Below are positions 14,136 through 22,566 of a DNA stretch of 25,168 nt, in pieces. Source of the DNA: an uncultured Campylobacter sp. (lineage in GTDB: Bacteria; Campylobacterota; Campylobacteria; Campylobacterales; Campylobacteraceae); assembly GCF_938017615.1 (NCBI RefSeq), contig NZ_CALIJA010000078.1, positions 1 through 25,168 on the forward strand, in the 5' to 3' direction. Position 1 is the stretch's first letter. Each line of letters begins with the position of its first letter. Under the pieces are notes generated by a model. That model had not been told where the DNA came from. It searched no databases and was given only the letters and a program-made list of their open reading frames with translations. The translations under genes and the position numbers were made by a program.

Positions 14136-14251
14136 CTGCAAGCAGAAGTCTAGCTTGCGCAAAATTTTAGCTTCTAACTCAAAAAATCGCCTCGAAATAC
14201 TTGCAAATTTTATTTTATATCGCAGACTGAATTTGGTCTGCGATACTTTTA
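14110..14251. repeat. structured dispersed repeat, copy B
   Basis: AAATTTTGC (14110-14118) pairs with GCAAAATTT (14159-14167). The inner arms CTTCT+CTTGC (14118-14127) and GCAAG+C+AGAAG (14138-14148) pair. Then come the conserved core ATCGCCTCGAAATACTTGC and a perfect 9-bp terminal stem, ATCGCAGAC and GTCTGCGAT (end 14243), followed by ACTTTTA. 14148-14251 matches 8588-8712 of copy A in order; copy A has about 20 extra bases in the terminal loop. Confidence 0.75.
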
Positions 14252-14388
14252 CCTAATAAACTTGAAATTTTATAAATCACCTCTGTTAAAATTTTAAAAA
14301 TATATGACGCTAAAGCTTTGCCATACAGGCGAAATTTTGTATCACGTCTTACTAAAATTTAGAATTTTTAATAAAAATTATATATTCC

Positions 14389-14401
14389 GCACGATATAAT
14401 C
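14389..14401 (+). promoter_or_regulatory. promoter of the amino acid ABC transporter operon
   Basis: TATAAT at 14395-14400 in the context GCACGATATAATCG, 49 bases before the first binding-protein ATG, which has AAGGAGA as ribosome binding site. The stretch 14252-14390 is AT-rich and holds no ORF. Confidence 0.65.
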
Positions 14402-14449
14402 GCGCATCTGCTCGCAGCGCGAGCGATAGCTAAATTTCAAGGAGATTCA

Positions 14450-15193
14450 ATGAAAATATTTAAAGCCCTGCTCGCAACAGCGCTGATCACCGCCACCCTA
14501 AGCGCTAAGACGCTCAAAGAGGGCACGCTCATAATAGCCACGGAGGGGACTTACTCGCCGTATTCTTTCTATGACGATAAAAATAATCTTACCGGCTTTG
14601 ATGTCGATATCGCTCGCGCACTAGCAAAAGAGCTAGGGCTAAAGGCGGAATTTTTAACCGCGCCGTGGGATGCGATGCTCGCGGCATTTGACGCAGGCAA
14701 AGCGGACATAGCGATGAATCAAGTAAGCATCACGCAGGAGCGTAAGAAAAAATATAATTTCAGCGAGCCTTATACCGTGGCTTATGCTGCGCTAGTAGTG
14801 CGAGCTGATAACGAGGAGATTAAGAGTTTTGCGGATCTTAAAGGCAAAAAAAGCGTCCACTCCGCTACCAGTAACTGGGCTGACATGGCACGCAGCTATG
14901 GCGCCGAGATCGTTACAGCAGACGGATTTAGCAAGGGCGTGGAGCTCATCATAGCTCGTCGCGCAGACGCTACGATCAACGATAACATCACATTTTTCGA
15001 CTATATGAAGCAGCGCCCGAACGCCCCGCTAAAGATCGCAGCTCAAGGCAATGAGCCGATCTATTCCGCCGTGCTGCTTAAAAAGGATGATGAGCTGACG
15101 GCGCAGATAAATTCCGCGCTAAAATCGCTAAAGCAAAAAGGCGTGCTGAAAGAAATTTCACTTAAATATTTTGGCAAAGACATTACGGAATAA
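14450..15193 (+). CDS. periplasmic amino acid (cystine-type) binding protein, first copy
   Basis: A 247-residue family-3 solute-binding protein. A Sec signal peptide ends near TLSA-K20. GTLIIATEGTYSPYSFYDD, GFDVDIARALAKELG and WDAMLAAFDAGKADIAMNQV are the standard lobe-1 marks of the polar amino acid group, closest in style to cystine binders (FliY/TcyA/TcyJ). VSITQERKKKYNFSEPY and the final LKEISLKYFGKDI complete the fold. It leads an operon with a second binding protein, one permease and one ATPase. The cystine assignment rests on the family style and on the Cys/Met enzyme gene at the end of the operon. Confidence 0.88.
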   Translation: MKIFKALLATALITATLSAKTLKEGTLIIATEGTYSPYSFYDDKNNLTGFDVDIARALAKELGLKAEFLTAPWDAMLAAFDAGKADIAMNQVSITQERKKKYNFSEPYTVAYAALVVRADNEEIKSFADLKGKKSVHSATSNWADMARSYGAEIVTADGFSKGVELIIARRADATINDNITFFDYMKQRPNAPLKIAAQGNEPIYSAVLLKKDDELTAQINSALKSLKQKGVLKEISLKYFGKDITE

Positions 15194-15203
15194 ATTCTAC
15201 GAC

Positions 15204-15268
15204 CGCTTAGTTGAAGCGTGGAATTTTAAACTTAGCTGAGCGGAATTTTGCATTTTAAATTTCGCTCA
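15204..15268 (+). other. two hairpins between the paired binding-protein genes
   Basis: CGCTT/AAGCG (15204-15208 with 15214-15218) is followed by a 12-bp stem with one G-T pair, TGAGCGGAATTT (15237-15248) with AAATTTCGCTCA (15257-15268), loop TGCATTTT. Such hairpins commonly protect binding-protein mRNA or reduce read-through to the permease. No T-run follows directly. Confidence 0.45.
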
Positions 15269-15286
15269 TAAAATTTTGGAGGAATT

Positions 15287-16036
15287 ATGAAAAATTTAAT
15301 AAAAACTTTGCTTGCGTGCGCGCTTTTAATATGCGGCGCAAACTCTAAAACACTACGCGAAGGCACGCTTAAAGTAGCTACGGAAGGCACCTTTTCGCCA
15401 TTTTCGTATTATAACGACAAAAATGAGCTCGTAGGATACGACGTAGATGTCGCGCGCGCAGTCGCCGAAAAGCTTGGTCTAAAAATAGAATTTCTAACTG
15501 CGCCTTGGGATGCGATGCTTGCAGCATTTGATGCAGGCAAAGCAGACGCTGTGTTTAATCAAGTAAGCATCACTGACGAGCGCAAGAAAAAATATGAGTA
15601 TTCTGTGCCCTACACCGTCGTTTACGGAGCTATCATCGTGCATAAAGATAACAACGACATTAAAAGCTTCGAGGATTTAAAAGGCAAGAAAAATGCAGAC
15701 TCCGCTACCAGCAACTGGGCGCAAGTCGCTAAAAAATACGGCGCGCAAAACGTAACTGTAGATAGTTTCGCTAAAAGTATGGAGCTGCTGATCGCTCGCC
15801 GCGTAGATACCGTCGTGCGCGATAATACCGTATTTTACGACTTTTTAAAGCAGCGCCCGGACGCTCCGATTAAAATCGCCGCAAAGCTAAAAGATGTCGA
15901 TTATAGCGCTGCAATCGTGCAAAAGGGCAATAAAGAGCTCGCAGATCAAATCAGCAAAGCCTTAAACGAACTCAAAGCCGAAGGCAGGCTAAAAGAAATT
16001 TCGCTTAAATATTTCGGCAAAGATGTGAGTGAATGA
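15287..16036 (+). CDS. periplasmic amino acid (cystine-type) binding protein, second copy
   Basis: A 249-residue paralogue of the preceding protein, aligned over its whole length: the same TLREGTLKVATEGTFSPFS start, the same WDAMLAAFDAGKAD and ERKKKYEYSVPYT blocks, and the same LKEISLKYFGKD end. The signal peptide ends near GANS-K. Differences cluster in the ligand-contacting region (ATSNWAQVAKKYG, RRVDTVVRDNTVFYD), so a different or broader ligand is plausible. GGAGGA lies close before the ATG. The stop overlaps the permease start by 4 bases, so this copy is the one translationally coupled to the transporter. Confidence 0.88.
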   Translation: MKNLIKTLLACALLICGANSKTLREGTLKVATEGTFSPFSYYNDKNELVGYDVDVARAVAEKLGLKIEFLTAPWDAMLAAFDAGKADAVFNQVSITDERKKKYEYSVPYTVVYGAIIVHKDNNDIKSFEDLKGKKNADSATSNWAQVAKKYGAQNVTVDSFAKSMELLIARRVDTVVRDNTVFYDFLKQRPDAPIKIAAKLKDVDYSAAIVQKGNKELADQISKALNELKAEGRLKEISLKYFGKDVSE

Positions 16037-16701
16037 ACGAAACAAGCAGAATTCTAGAGCTTGTTAGCAGCTCGCTAGAGCCGATGGCGCTAGCCCTGCT
16101 GCAAGTTACGATCCCGCTTACGATAATCTCATTTCTGCTCGGGCTCGTGCTTGCGGTGCTGACGGCGGTCGCACGCATCGCAAATTTTAAAATTTTAAAG
16201 CAGCTAAGCGAAATTTATATTTGGATTTTTCGCGGCACTCCGCTTTTGGTGCAGCTTTTTATCGTCTATTTCGGACTTCCAATCGTTGGGATCACACTTG
16301 ATGTTTGGGCTGCTGCGATCATTACCTTTAGCCTCAATATCGGCGCTTACGCTTCAGAGGCGGTGCGAGCTGCGATCCTATCAGTGCCAAAGGGGCAATG
16401 GGAGGCGGCTACCTCTTTAGGCATGAGCTATGCTAAAATTCTGCGCCGCATTATCGCTCCGCAAGCAGCGCGCATATCGCTGCCGCCGCTATCAAATATA
16501 TTTATCTCTACGCTTAAAGACACTTCGCTCGTAGCCTCGATTACGATGGTCGATATGTTTATGGTCGCTCAACGTATTGCTGCGCGGGCATTCGATCCGC
16601 TTACGCTATACGTGCTGGCGGCGCTATTTTATCTAGCAGTTTGCACCCTTCTTACGTTCTTACAATCCAAGCTAGAGCGACGATTTTCAAGGTTCGTGTG
16701 A
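16033..16701 (+). CDS. amino acid ABC transporter permease (HisM/TcyB type)
   Basis: A 222-residue inner-membrane permease with about five transmembrane segments. The EAA loop that docks the ATPase is clear: WEAATSLGMSYAKILRRI followed by APQAARISLPPLSN. IFRGTPLLVQLFIVYFGLP is the family's other mark. Only one permease gene is present, so the channel should be a homodimer. It overlaps the second binding-protein gene by 4 bases and the ATPase gene by 1 base (TGATG). Confidence 0.92.
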   Translation: MNETSRILELVSSSLEPMALALLQVTIPLTIISFLLGLVLAVLTAVARIANFKILKQLSEIYIWIFRGTPLLVQLFIVYFGLPIVGITLDVWAAAIITFSLNIGAYASEAVRAAILSVPKGQWEAATSLGMSYAKILRRIIAPQAARISLPPLSNIFISTLKDTSLVASITMVDMFMVAQRIAARAFDPLTLYVLAALFYLAVCTLLTFLQSKLERRFSRFV

Positions 16702-17435
16702 TGATAAAATTTACGAACTTAACTAAGCGCTTCGGTGATCACGTCGTGCTAAATGGGCTAAGCTTAGAATTTCGCGACGGGCAAACGACAGTGATTTTAG
16801 GAAGCTCCGGCTCCGGCAAATCCACGATGCTGCGCTGCATAAATCTGCTCGAAATTCCAAGCGGCGGCGAGCTACAGCTAGGCGAGTTTAAGATAAATTT
16901 CGACGCTCAGCATAAAACAAGCGAATATCATCCATTCCGCGCGCATACGGGCATGGTTTTTCAAAGCTTCAATCTCTTTCCGCACCTCAACGTCTTGCAA
17001 AACGTCATCGAAGCACCCGTACACGTGCTAAAGCAGCCACGCGAGCTTGCCGAAGCAAATGCAATGGCGCTGCTAAAAAAAGTCGGTATGGCGGATAAAG
17101 CTGGCGCGTATCCAGCTCGCCTCTCCGGCGGTCAGAGCCAGCGCGTGGCGATCGCGCGGGCGCTTGCGATGCAGCCTGAGTTTTTGCTACTGGACGAGCC
17201 TACGAGTGCGCTTGATCCCGAGCTTGAGGCGCAGGTGCTAAAGACTATCGCCGAGCTTGCCGCAGAGGATCGCTCGCTTATCATCGTCACGCACAATATG
17301 GGCTTTGCGCGCAAGATCGCAGATAGAATTTTATTCCTAGACGGCGGAGTTATCGCATTCGACGGCGACGCAGAGGAATTCTTCGGTAGCGGCGACGAGC
17401 GCATAGCTAAATTTATCGGAGCGATGAGCTTTTAA
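16701..17435 (+). CDS. amino acid ABC transporter ATP-binding protein
   Basis: A 244-residue ATPase from the ATG at 16701. Walker A is GSSGSGKS (34-41), the Q-loop is MVFQSFNLFPH, the signature is LSGGQSQRVAIARAL, Walker B is LLLDEPTSALDPE and the switch His is in IIVTHNMG. It drives uptake by the permease encoded just before. The in-frame start at 16641 lies inside the permease gene and was rejected. The next gene follows after 25 bases with its own AAGGAG, so the operon probably continues. Confidence 0.93.
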   Translation: MIKFTNLTKRFGDHVVLNGLSLEFRDGQTTVILGSSGSGKSTMLRCINLLEIPSGGELQLGEFKINFDAQHKTSEYHPFRAHTGMVFQSFNLFPHLNVLQNVIEAPVHVLKQPRELAEANAMALLKKVGMADKAGAYPARLSGGQSQRVAIARALAMQPEFLLLDEPTSALDPELEAQVLKTIAELAAEDRSLIIVTHNMGFARKIADRILFLDGGVIAFDGDAEEFFGSGDERIAKFIGAMSF

Positions 17436-17460
17436 ATCCATTAAATTTTAAGGAGAAAAG

Positions 17461-18597
17461 ATGAAAATAGATACCCTAATCGTAAAGGGCATAGAGGCCA
17501 AGTCCAACCCTCACAATGCGGTGATTCCGCCGATATATCTAGCCAGCACCTTCGTGCAAGAAAGCTTGGATGATTTCGGCAAATACGCCTATTCGCGTGG
17601 CGCAAATCCTACGCGCAACGCCTTTGAAGAGCTTTTTGCAAAATTTGAAGGCAGCAAATACGCCTTCGCGCTAGCCTCGGGCATGGCGGCTACGAGCGCT
17701 GCATTTGCGCTGCTTAAAAGCGGCGATCGCGTGCTGCTAAATAACAACGTCTACGGCGGTACCTATCGCTACGTAAGCGGGATTTTTAAAAATCAAGGGA
17801 TCAATTACGACTTGGTGGACGATCTAAATTTGATCACCGAAATTCCAAGCGACGTTAAAATGGTATTCATCGAAACACCATCAAATCCGCTTTTGCGCGT
17901 AACCGACATTGAGCGCATCAGCGAGCTCGCGCACAAAAACGGCGCGCTTGTGGTGATGGATAATACCTTTTTAACCCCGTATTATCAGCGCCCGCTAGAG
18001 CACGGCGCAGACGTCGTAGTTTATAGCGCGACCAAATACATAGGCGGGCATGCCGATCTGATCGCCGGCATCGTTACGACGAATGACGACGAGCTTGCCG
18101 CAAGAATTCAGTTTATGAAAAACACTCTGGGCGCGACGCTATCGCCTACCGACGCGTATTCGCTCATACGCGGGCTTAAAACACTAAGCGTGCGCTTCGA
18201 CCGTCAGAGCGAAAATACGCTAAAGATAATAGAATTTTTACGCGGCAATCCTGCGGTAGAGGCGGTAAATTTCGCAGGCTCGCATTCTGAGAGCGAGAAA
18301 AAGATACAAGATCGCCAAGCTAGCGGCATCGGAGCGGTCATCTCGCTGGTACTTAAGCCGCAATACGACTATAAAACCTTTGCGCGCAGCCTTGAGCTAT
18401 TTGATCTAGCCGTGAGCCTGGGCGGCGTAGAGAGCCTGATCTGCCACCCCGCGTCGATGACGCATGAGAGCTATCCGCGCGAGCTGCAAGAGCGCATCGG
18501 CATCAGTCAAAATTTGCTGCGCCTAGCCATAGGCATCGAAAACGCGGACGATCTCATAGCAGACCTTGCCGCCGCGCTAGAAAAATCTAAAAAATAG
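17461..18597 (+). CDS. Cys/Met-metabolism PLP enzyme (cystathionine gamma-lyase/synthase type)
   Basis: A 378-residue fold-type I PLP enzyme. YSRGANPTRNAFE (44-56), SGMAAT (73-78), FIETPSNPLLRV, D167 in VVMDNTF and the Schiff-base lysine K192 in YSATKYIGGHAD are all in place, as is the C-terminal SLGGVESLICHPASMTH. Members split cystathionine or cysteine (gamma-lyase, MccB), or make cystathionine from homoserine esters (gamma-synthase); sequence alone does not separate these. Its position behind a cystine-type ABC transporter favours catabolism or recycling of imported sulfur amino acids to H2S, pyruvate or 2-oxobutyrate. The cytoplasmic homotetramer is the known family form. Confidence 0.9.
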   Translation: MKIDTLIVKGIEAKSNPHNAVIPPIYLASTFVQESLDDFGKYAYSRGANPTRNAFEELFAKFEGSKYAFALASGMAATSAAFALLKSGDRVLLNNNVYGGTYRYVSGIFKNQGINYDLVDDLNLITEIPSDVKMVFIETPSNPLLRVTDIERISELAHKNGALVVMDNTFLTPYYQRPLEHGADVVVYSATKYIGGHADLIAGIVTTNDDELAARIQFMKNTLGATLSPTDAYSLIRGLKTLSVRFDRQSENTLKIIEFLRGNPAVEAVNFAGSHSESEKKIQDRQASGIGAVISLVLKPQYDYKTFARSLELFDLAVSLGGVESLICHPASMTHESYPRELQERIGISQNLLRLAIGIENADDLIADLAAALEKSKK

Positions 18598-19243
18598 GCG
18601 GCGCGAAATTTGCGCAAGCTCGCGAAATTTCTATACAGGCTTGTAAAATTTACGCGAGCGCGCAGAATTCATGCCAAAATTTAGTCCGAAATCCTTATAG
18701 CTTCGCTCGTGAAGCTATAAGGGCGCCGGTTTTTACGGACCGGCACGCAGGGTGGGTTTAAAAAGACCTCCTACCGCTCATTTCATTTTCTAAAAATTCC
18801 TTTTCGCAAAACCTATGTCTATTTCCTCGCGGGCTAAATTTTGTATGAATTTTCACTCGTTAAATTTTACAAGGCGTGCGGCTTTGCGTAAAATTTAAAT
18901 TTAAAAATTCCGCCACTACGCCGCTGAAATGAAATTTTAATTTATATGCACGGCAAGATTTATCCAGACCTCTTGTTAAAACACATCGTTTAAATTTAAT
19001 TTGGATAAATCTATCTAACCGCCGTTTGATATTGCCGAGTGGGGAGCTTAAATTTAATCAAAATTTTAAAGACGGCGGCGGATCTGTGCCCCACCGCGCC
19101 AGCTATTTGCAATCGCTCGGTTTAAAATTTGATGAGCCAAATTTTAAACTGGACAAATTTAAGCCCCGTCCTGCTCAAAATTTAAAATTTCGCGCCGTTT
19201 AAATTTCGCTTAAAATTTTAGCCGCGTTTTAAATTTAGCGTAG
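18598..19243. other. 646-base spacer between convergent genes, rich in hairpins
   Basis: The region between the PLP enzyme gene and the 3' end of polA has no convincing ORF. It holds the hairpin cluster at 18619-18775, an 11-bp inverted repeat (AGATTTATCCA at 18956-18966, TGGATAAATCT at 19002-19012) and interlocking complements at 19019-19094. AAATTTAAATTT-type words are very frequent. Confidence 0.5.
18619..18775 (+). ncRNA. cluster of three to four strong hairpins, possible structured RNA or composite terminator
   Basis: H1 at 18619-18658: CTCGCGAAATTT, then TACA-GGCT-TGTA, then AAATTT-A-CGCGAG. H2 at 18693-18722: CCTTATAGCTTC and GAAGCTATAAGG, perfect 12 bp, loop GCTCGT. H3 at 18725-18744: GCCGGT and ACCGGC. 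H4 at 18751-18775: a weaker G-rich against C-rich pairing (GGTGGGT with ACCTCCTACC). None matches a known RNA class by eye. Strand is assigned from the preceding gene; the fold works on both strands. Confidence 0.35.
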
Positions 19244-22060
19244 CTACTTCAGCTCGCCCCAGCGCTTGGCGATGTTTAGGCTCGTCTTTAAGGGCACGTT
19301 CAGGCTCGCCGCACTTTGCATAATCTCTTGCGCGCGCTCGCCGAAGCTCTGCGCCGCCTCGTCCCGCACCTCGAAAATCAGCTCATCGTGGATCTGCAAT
19401 ATCAGCCGCGCTTCGCCACTTAGCAGCGGCGAAATCTCAACCATCGCCTTTTTGATGATGTCGGCGGCGGAGCCTTGAAATTTCGTATTCACCGCCTCGC
19501 GCTCGTAACTCGCATAGACCATGTTGTTGCGCGCGTTTGCGAAGTCGAAATAGCGCCTGCGCCCAAAAAGCGTGCTTACGTAGCCGTCCTCTTTCGCGTC
19601 TGATTTTATGCTTTGCAAAAAATCCTTGATCGTAGAAAACGCCGCGAAATAGCGCTCGATATAGCCCTTCGCCTCGGCGCGCGCGATGCCTAGGCTGTCG
19701 CTTAGCTTGCCCGCGCCCATGCCGTAGATGAGGCCGAAATTTATACTCTTTGCGATCGTGCGGTGCGCGGGCTGCGCGTCGCCGAAAATACTGATCGCGG
19801 TGCGCGCGTGAATGTCCTCATCCGCCCTAAACGCCGCCAAAAGCGCAGGATCGCGCGAAAAGTGCGCGAGCAGGCGCAGCTCGATCTGCGAGTAATCAAG
19901 CGAGATCAGCGAGTAGCCTTCGTCTGCTAGGAAGCAGTCTCGCACGTCCTTCGCAAAGGTGCCGCGCGCAGGGATATTTTGCAGGTTCGGATTTTTGCTC
20001 GCTAGCCGCCCGGTAGCCGTGCCGGTCTGCAAGAAATTCGATCTGACGCGGTTTTGCGGATCGGCAAGAGCAAGCTGTAGCAGCGGCTCGCAGTAGGTGC
20101 TTTGCAGCTTAAACAGCTCGCGGTAGTCTAAAATTTTATCCACCGCGGGATGTAGCGCGGTAAGATCCTTCAGCACGCTTTCGTCGGTGCTATAGCCCGT
20201 CTTTGTGCGCTTCGCCGCAGGAAGCCCGAGCCGCTCGAAAAGCACGGCGCCAAGCTGAGCGGGAGAGTTGATATTAAACTGCTCGCCGCAAAGCTCATAA
20301 ATTTCATCCGTGAGCGCTCGTAGGGACTTTTCGTTGCGCCCGATTAGGCGCTTTATCATCTCCGCGTCGATCTTGATGCCGCATCTTTGCATCTGCCAAA
20401 GCACCCGCACGAACGGAAACTCAAGCTCCTGCGCGAGCTTAAAAAGCGCGGGTTCGAGCAGCTGTTTGAGCTTAAAATACAACCTCAGCGTCACCCACGC
20501 ATCCTCGCTCGCATAGATCGTAGCGGCGTCCAGCTCCACGGAGGCGAAGGTCTCGCCCTTTTTGACGACGTCGCCGAAATGCACGGTCTCATACCCAAGA
20601 TACCGCGGCGAGATAGAGTCCATCCCCACGGCGTTTGCGGGATCGAGCAGCCACGCTAGCACCATCGTATCGGCAAAACGCGCAGGCGGTTCGATATTAA
20701 AATTATTTTTCACGATCTCAAAATCGTATTTTAAATTTTGCCCCACGACATATCCGCGAAACAGCGAGCCGATCGCAGCCTTTGCCGCGTCCGAAGAAAT
20801 TTGAGCAGGAGCGCCCAAATAGCTGTGCGCGAGCGGGACATAATAAGCGCGCTCCTCATTAAACGCAAACGAAAAGCCCACGATCTTGGCGCTCTTGCTA
20901 TCGACGCTAGTGGTTTCCGTATCGAAGCTCACCAAGGTCTCGGCGCTGACGCCTTCGCACAGCCTTGCAAGCTCCGCGGCATCGGTAATGCAAATGGGCT
21001 CAAAGGGCGTTTTAAAAGCGCTCTCGGAATTTTGTCCGATTGAAGAGGAGCCGCCTGAGATAGAATTTTGCCCGTCTAGCCCCCCTACTGCAGCGTCCAA
21101 GATAGAGCCGCCGCGAGACGGCTCTGCGCCGGAGCCTTTGCCGCCCGCGCCCAAAACGGAGCTTTTTGCGCCCATGCCTTTGCCCTCGCTCCAAAGATCA
21201 AGCCCGTTTTGCTCCTGCAAGCTTAACGCCGAAAGAAGCCTATTTAGCGCGTAGTCTTTTAAAATTTCGCGGATTTTAAAAAGCGGATTTTGCTGCGGAA
21301 ATTTCGCATCATCCAAAGGCGGGATTTCCAGCTCGTCGTAAAGCGTAGCCAGGCGCTTGCTTATGTAGGCGCTCTGCTTACCTTCTATCAGATACTCGCG
21401 CTGTTTGTTCTGCGGCAGGCGATCTAAATTTGAATAGATCCCATCAAGCGAGCCCCATTCGTCTAAAAGCTTCTTCGCCCCCTTATCGCCGATGCCGCGC
21501 ACGCCCGGGATATTATCGGCGCTATCGCCGCAGATCGCTAAAAAATCCACGATCTGCTCGGGATAGACGCCGTAGCGCTGCAAGCACTCGTCCCTGCCGT
21601 AAAGCATCTTTTTGCCGTGGCTGTAAATTTTAACGTTTTCGCCGATGAGCTGATACAAGTCCTTGTCGGAGGTAACGATGTTGATTTTATGCGTGGCGCC
21701 GTGCTTTTTGACGACGCTTGCGATGAGATCGTCCGCTTCGTAGCCCTCGCGTCCGAGCGAGTAAAGCCCCATCTTTTCGATCATCTCGATGCAGACCGGC
21801 AGCTGCTGCAAAAGCGCGGGCGGCGGGGCTTGGCGGTTGGTTTTGTAGTTGGGATCGATATCCGAGCGGAAGGTCTTACCCTTGCTATCCAGAGCGAAAA
21901 TTATATAATCGCTCTTAAATTCTTTCGAAAGATTTGCGATGAAGCTCGCAAATCCGCTCACCATGCCGCTGGGTTTGCCGTCTTTGGTCTTAAGCCCGCT
22001 CATAGCGTAGTAGAGCCTGAAAAAAAAGCCGAACGTATCGATGATCGTGATGGTCTGCAT
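19244..22060 (-). CDS. polA: DNA polymerase I
   Basis: A 938-residue family A polymerase with all three domains. Residues 1-285 are the 5' nuclease (DTFGFFFRLYYAM, EADDLIASVV, TSDKDLYQL, GDSADNIPGVRGIG). The 3'-5' exonuclease is intact: D380 and E382 in SFDTETTS, N and D in GQNLKYDFE, and YASEDAW. The polymerase domain shows TGRLASKNPNLQNIP, LISLDYSQIELR, the O-helix KSINFGLIYGM and motif C LQIHDELIFEV. Residues about 291-350 (21011-21190) are a Gly/Ser-rich low-complexity linker unusual for the family. It fills RNA-primer gaps in lagging-strand synthesis and repair. The start at 22060 is supported by AGGA upstream and by the conserved IIDTFGFFFR start. Confidence 0.97.
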   Translation of the reverse strand: MQTITIIDTFGFFFRLYYAMSGLKTKDGKPSGMVSGFASFIANLSKEFKSDYIIFALDSKGKTFRSDIDPNYKTNRQAPPPALLQQLPVCIEMIEKMGLYSLGREGYEADDLIASVVKKHGATHKINIVTSDKDLYQLIGENVKIYSHGKKMLYGRDECLQRYGVYPEQIVDFLAICGDSADNIPGVRGIGDKGAKKLLDEWGSLDGIYSNLDRLPQNKQREYLIEGKQSAYISKRLATLYDELEIPPLDDAKFPQQNPLFKIREILKDYALNRLLSALSLQEQNGLDLWSEGKGMGAKSSVLGAGGKGSGAEPSRGGSILDAAVGGLDGQNSISGGSSSIGQNSESAFKTPFEPICITDAAELARLCEGVSAETLVSFDTETTSVDSKSAKIVGFSFAFNEERAYYVPLAHSYLGAPAQISSDAAKAAIGSLFRGYVVGQNLKYDFEIVKNNFNIEPPARFADTMVLAWLLDPANAVGMDSISPRYLGYETVHFGDVVKKGETFASVELDAATIYASEDAWVTLRLYFKLKQLLEPALFKLAQELEFPFVRVLWQMQRCGIKIDAEMIKRLIGRNEKSLRALTDEIYELCGEQFNINSPAQLGAVLFERLGLPAAKRTKTGYSTDESVLKDLTALHPAVDKILDYRELFKLQSTYCEPLLQLALADPQNRVRSNFLQTGTATGRLASKNPNLQNIPARGTFAKDVRDCFLADEGYSLISLDYSQIELRLLAHFSRDPALLAAFRADEDIHARTAISIFGDAQPAHRTIAKSINFGLIYGMGAGKLSDSLGIARAEAKGYIERYFAAFSTIKDFLQSIKSDAKEDGYVSTLFGRRRYFDFANARNNMVYASYEREAVNTKFQGSAADIIKKAMVEISPLLSGEARLILQIHDELIFEVRDEAAQSFGERAQEIMQSAASLNVPLKTSLNIAKRWGELK

Positions 22061-22164
22061 AATGGTCCTCGGATTTAAAATTTTAACGCGTAGTGTATTA
22101 AAATTCGGCTAAATTTACAAATTCCAAATAGGACTTGATCTGCCTCATTTCAAAATTTTAAAAT

Positions 22165-22177
22165 TTGCTATATAATC
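22165..22177 (+). promoter_or_regulatory. promoter of the DUF2249 operon
   Basis: TATAAT at 22171-22176 in TTGCTATATAATCG, 29 bases before the ATG at 22205, with AAAAGGATC as ribosome binding site. The 144-base gap is divergent from polA, whose own promoter is not clear. Confidence 0.6.
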
Positions 22178-22204
22178 GCGCGAAATTTTAAAAAAGGATC
22201 AAGT

Positions 22205-22549
22205 ATGGATTTTTTCACAGACTGGCAGGAGTTTGACGCAGCGGGCGCTACGGTGAAATTTTATAAAAAATTACAAGGCGGCGTGGAGTACATCGGCTTT
22301 GATTCGCGCAAATGCATCCCGCCCGAGCCTATGGTAAATGCGCTGGTGGCGCTAAATTTCGTAAAAGACGAAACCAAAAAGGTCGTCATGCTCAATCATA
22401 AATTTCCGATGGGGCTGATCCCAAAAATCGAGTCTAAATTTGACATTGCCCGCGAGGATCTGGATGGAGATGCGGTCAAGCTCACCATCAGCCTAAAACC
22501 GGGCGCGGTCAATGAGGGCTTTGACACCGACGCGAAGTGCCACGGCTAA
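22205..22549 (+). CDS. DUF2249-domain protein
   Basis: A 114-residue soluble protein. FDSRKCIPPEPMVNALVAL (32-50) fits the DUF2249 pattern D-x-R-x3-PPEP, a TusA-like fold, with C37 inside the motif. MLNHKFPMGLIPKIESKFD is the second conserved block. The family is linked by gene context to NO, denitrification and metal-sulfur proteins but has no agreed biochemical role. It begins a three-gene operon with a multi-His membrane protein and a DUF59 protein, 17 bases before the next start. Confidence 0.7.
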   Translation: MDFFTDWQEFDAAGATVKFYKKLQGGVEYIGFDSRKCIPPEPMVNALVALNFVKDETKKVVMLNHKFPMGLIPKIESKFDIAREDLDGDAVKLTISLKPGAVNEGFDTDAKCHG

Positions 22550-22566
22550 AGTGTTTTAAAATTTAG

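Noticed and set aside
16641..16700. Longer start for the ABC ATPase
   Set aside because: It lies within the permease gene; normal ATPases of this family start at MIKFTNLTKRFG.
19266..22078. Several plus-strand open frames antisense to polA
   Set aside because: They are shadow frames over a fully conserved polymerase gene and show no domain features.
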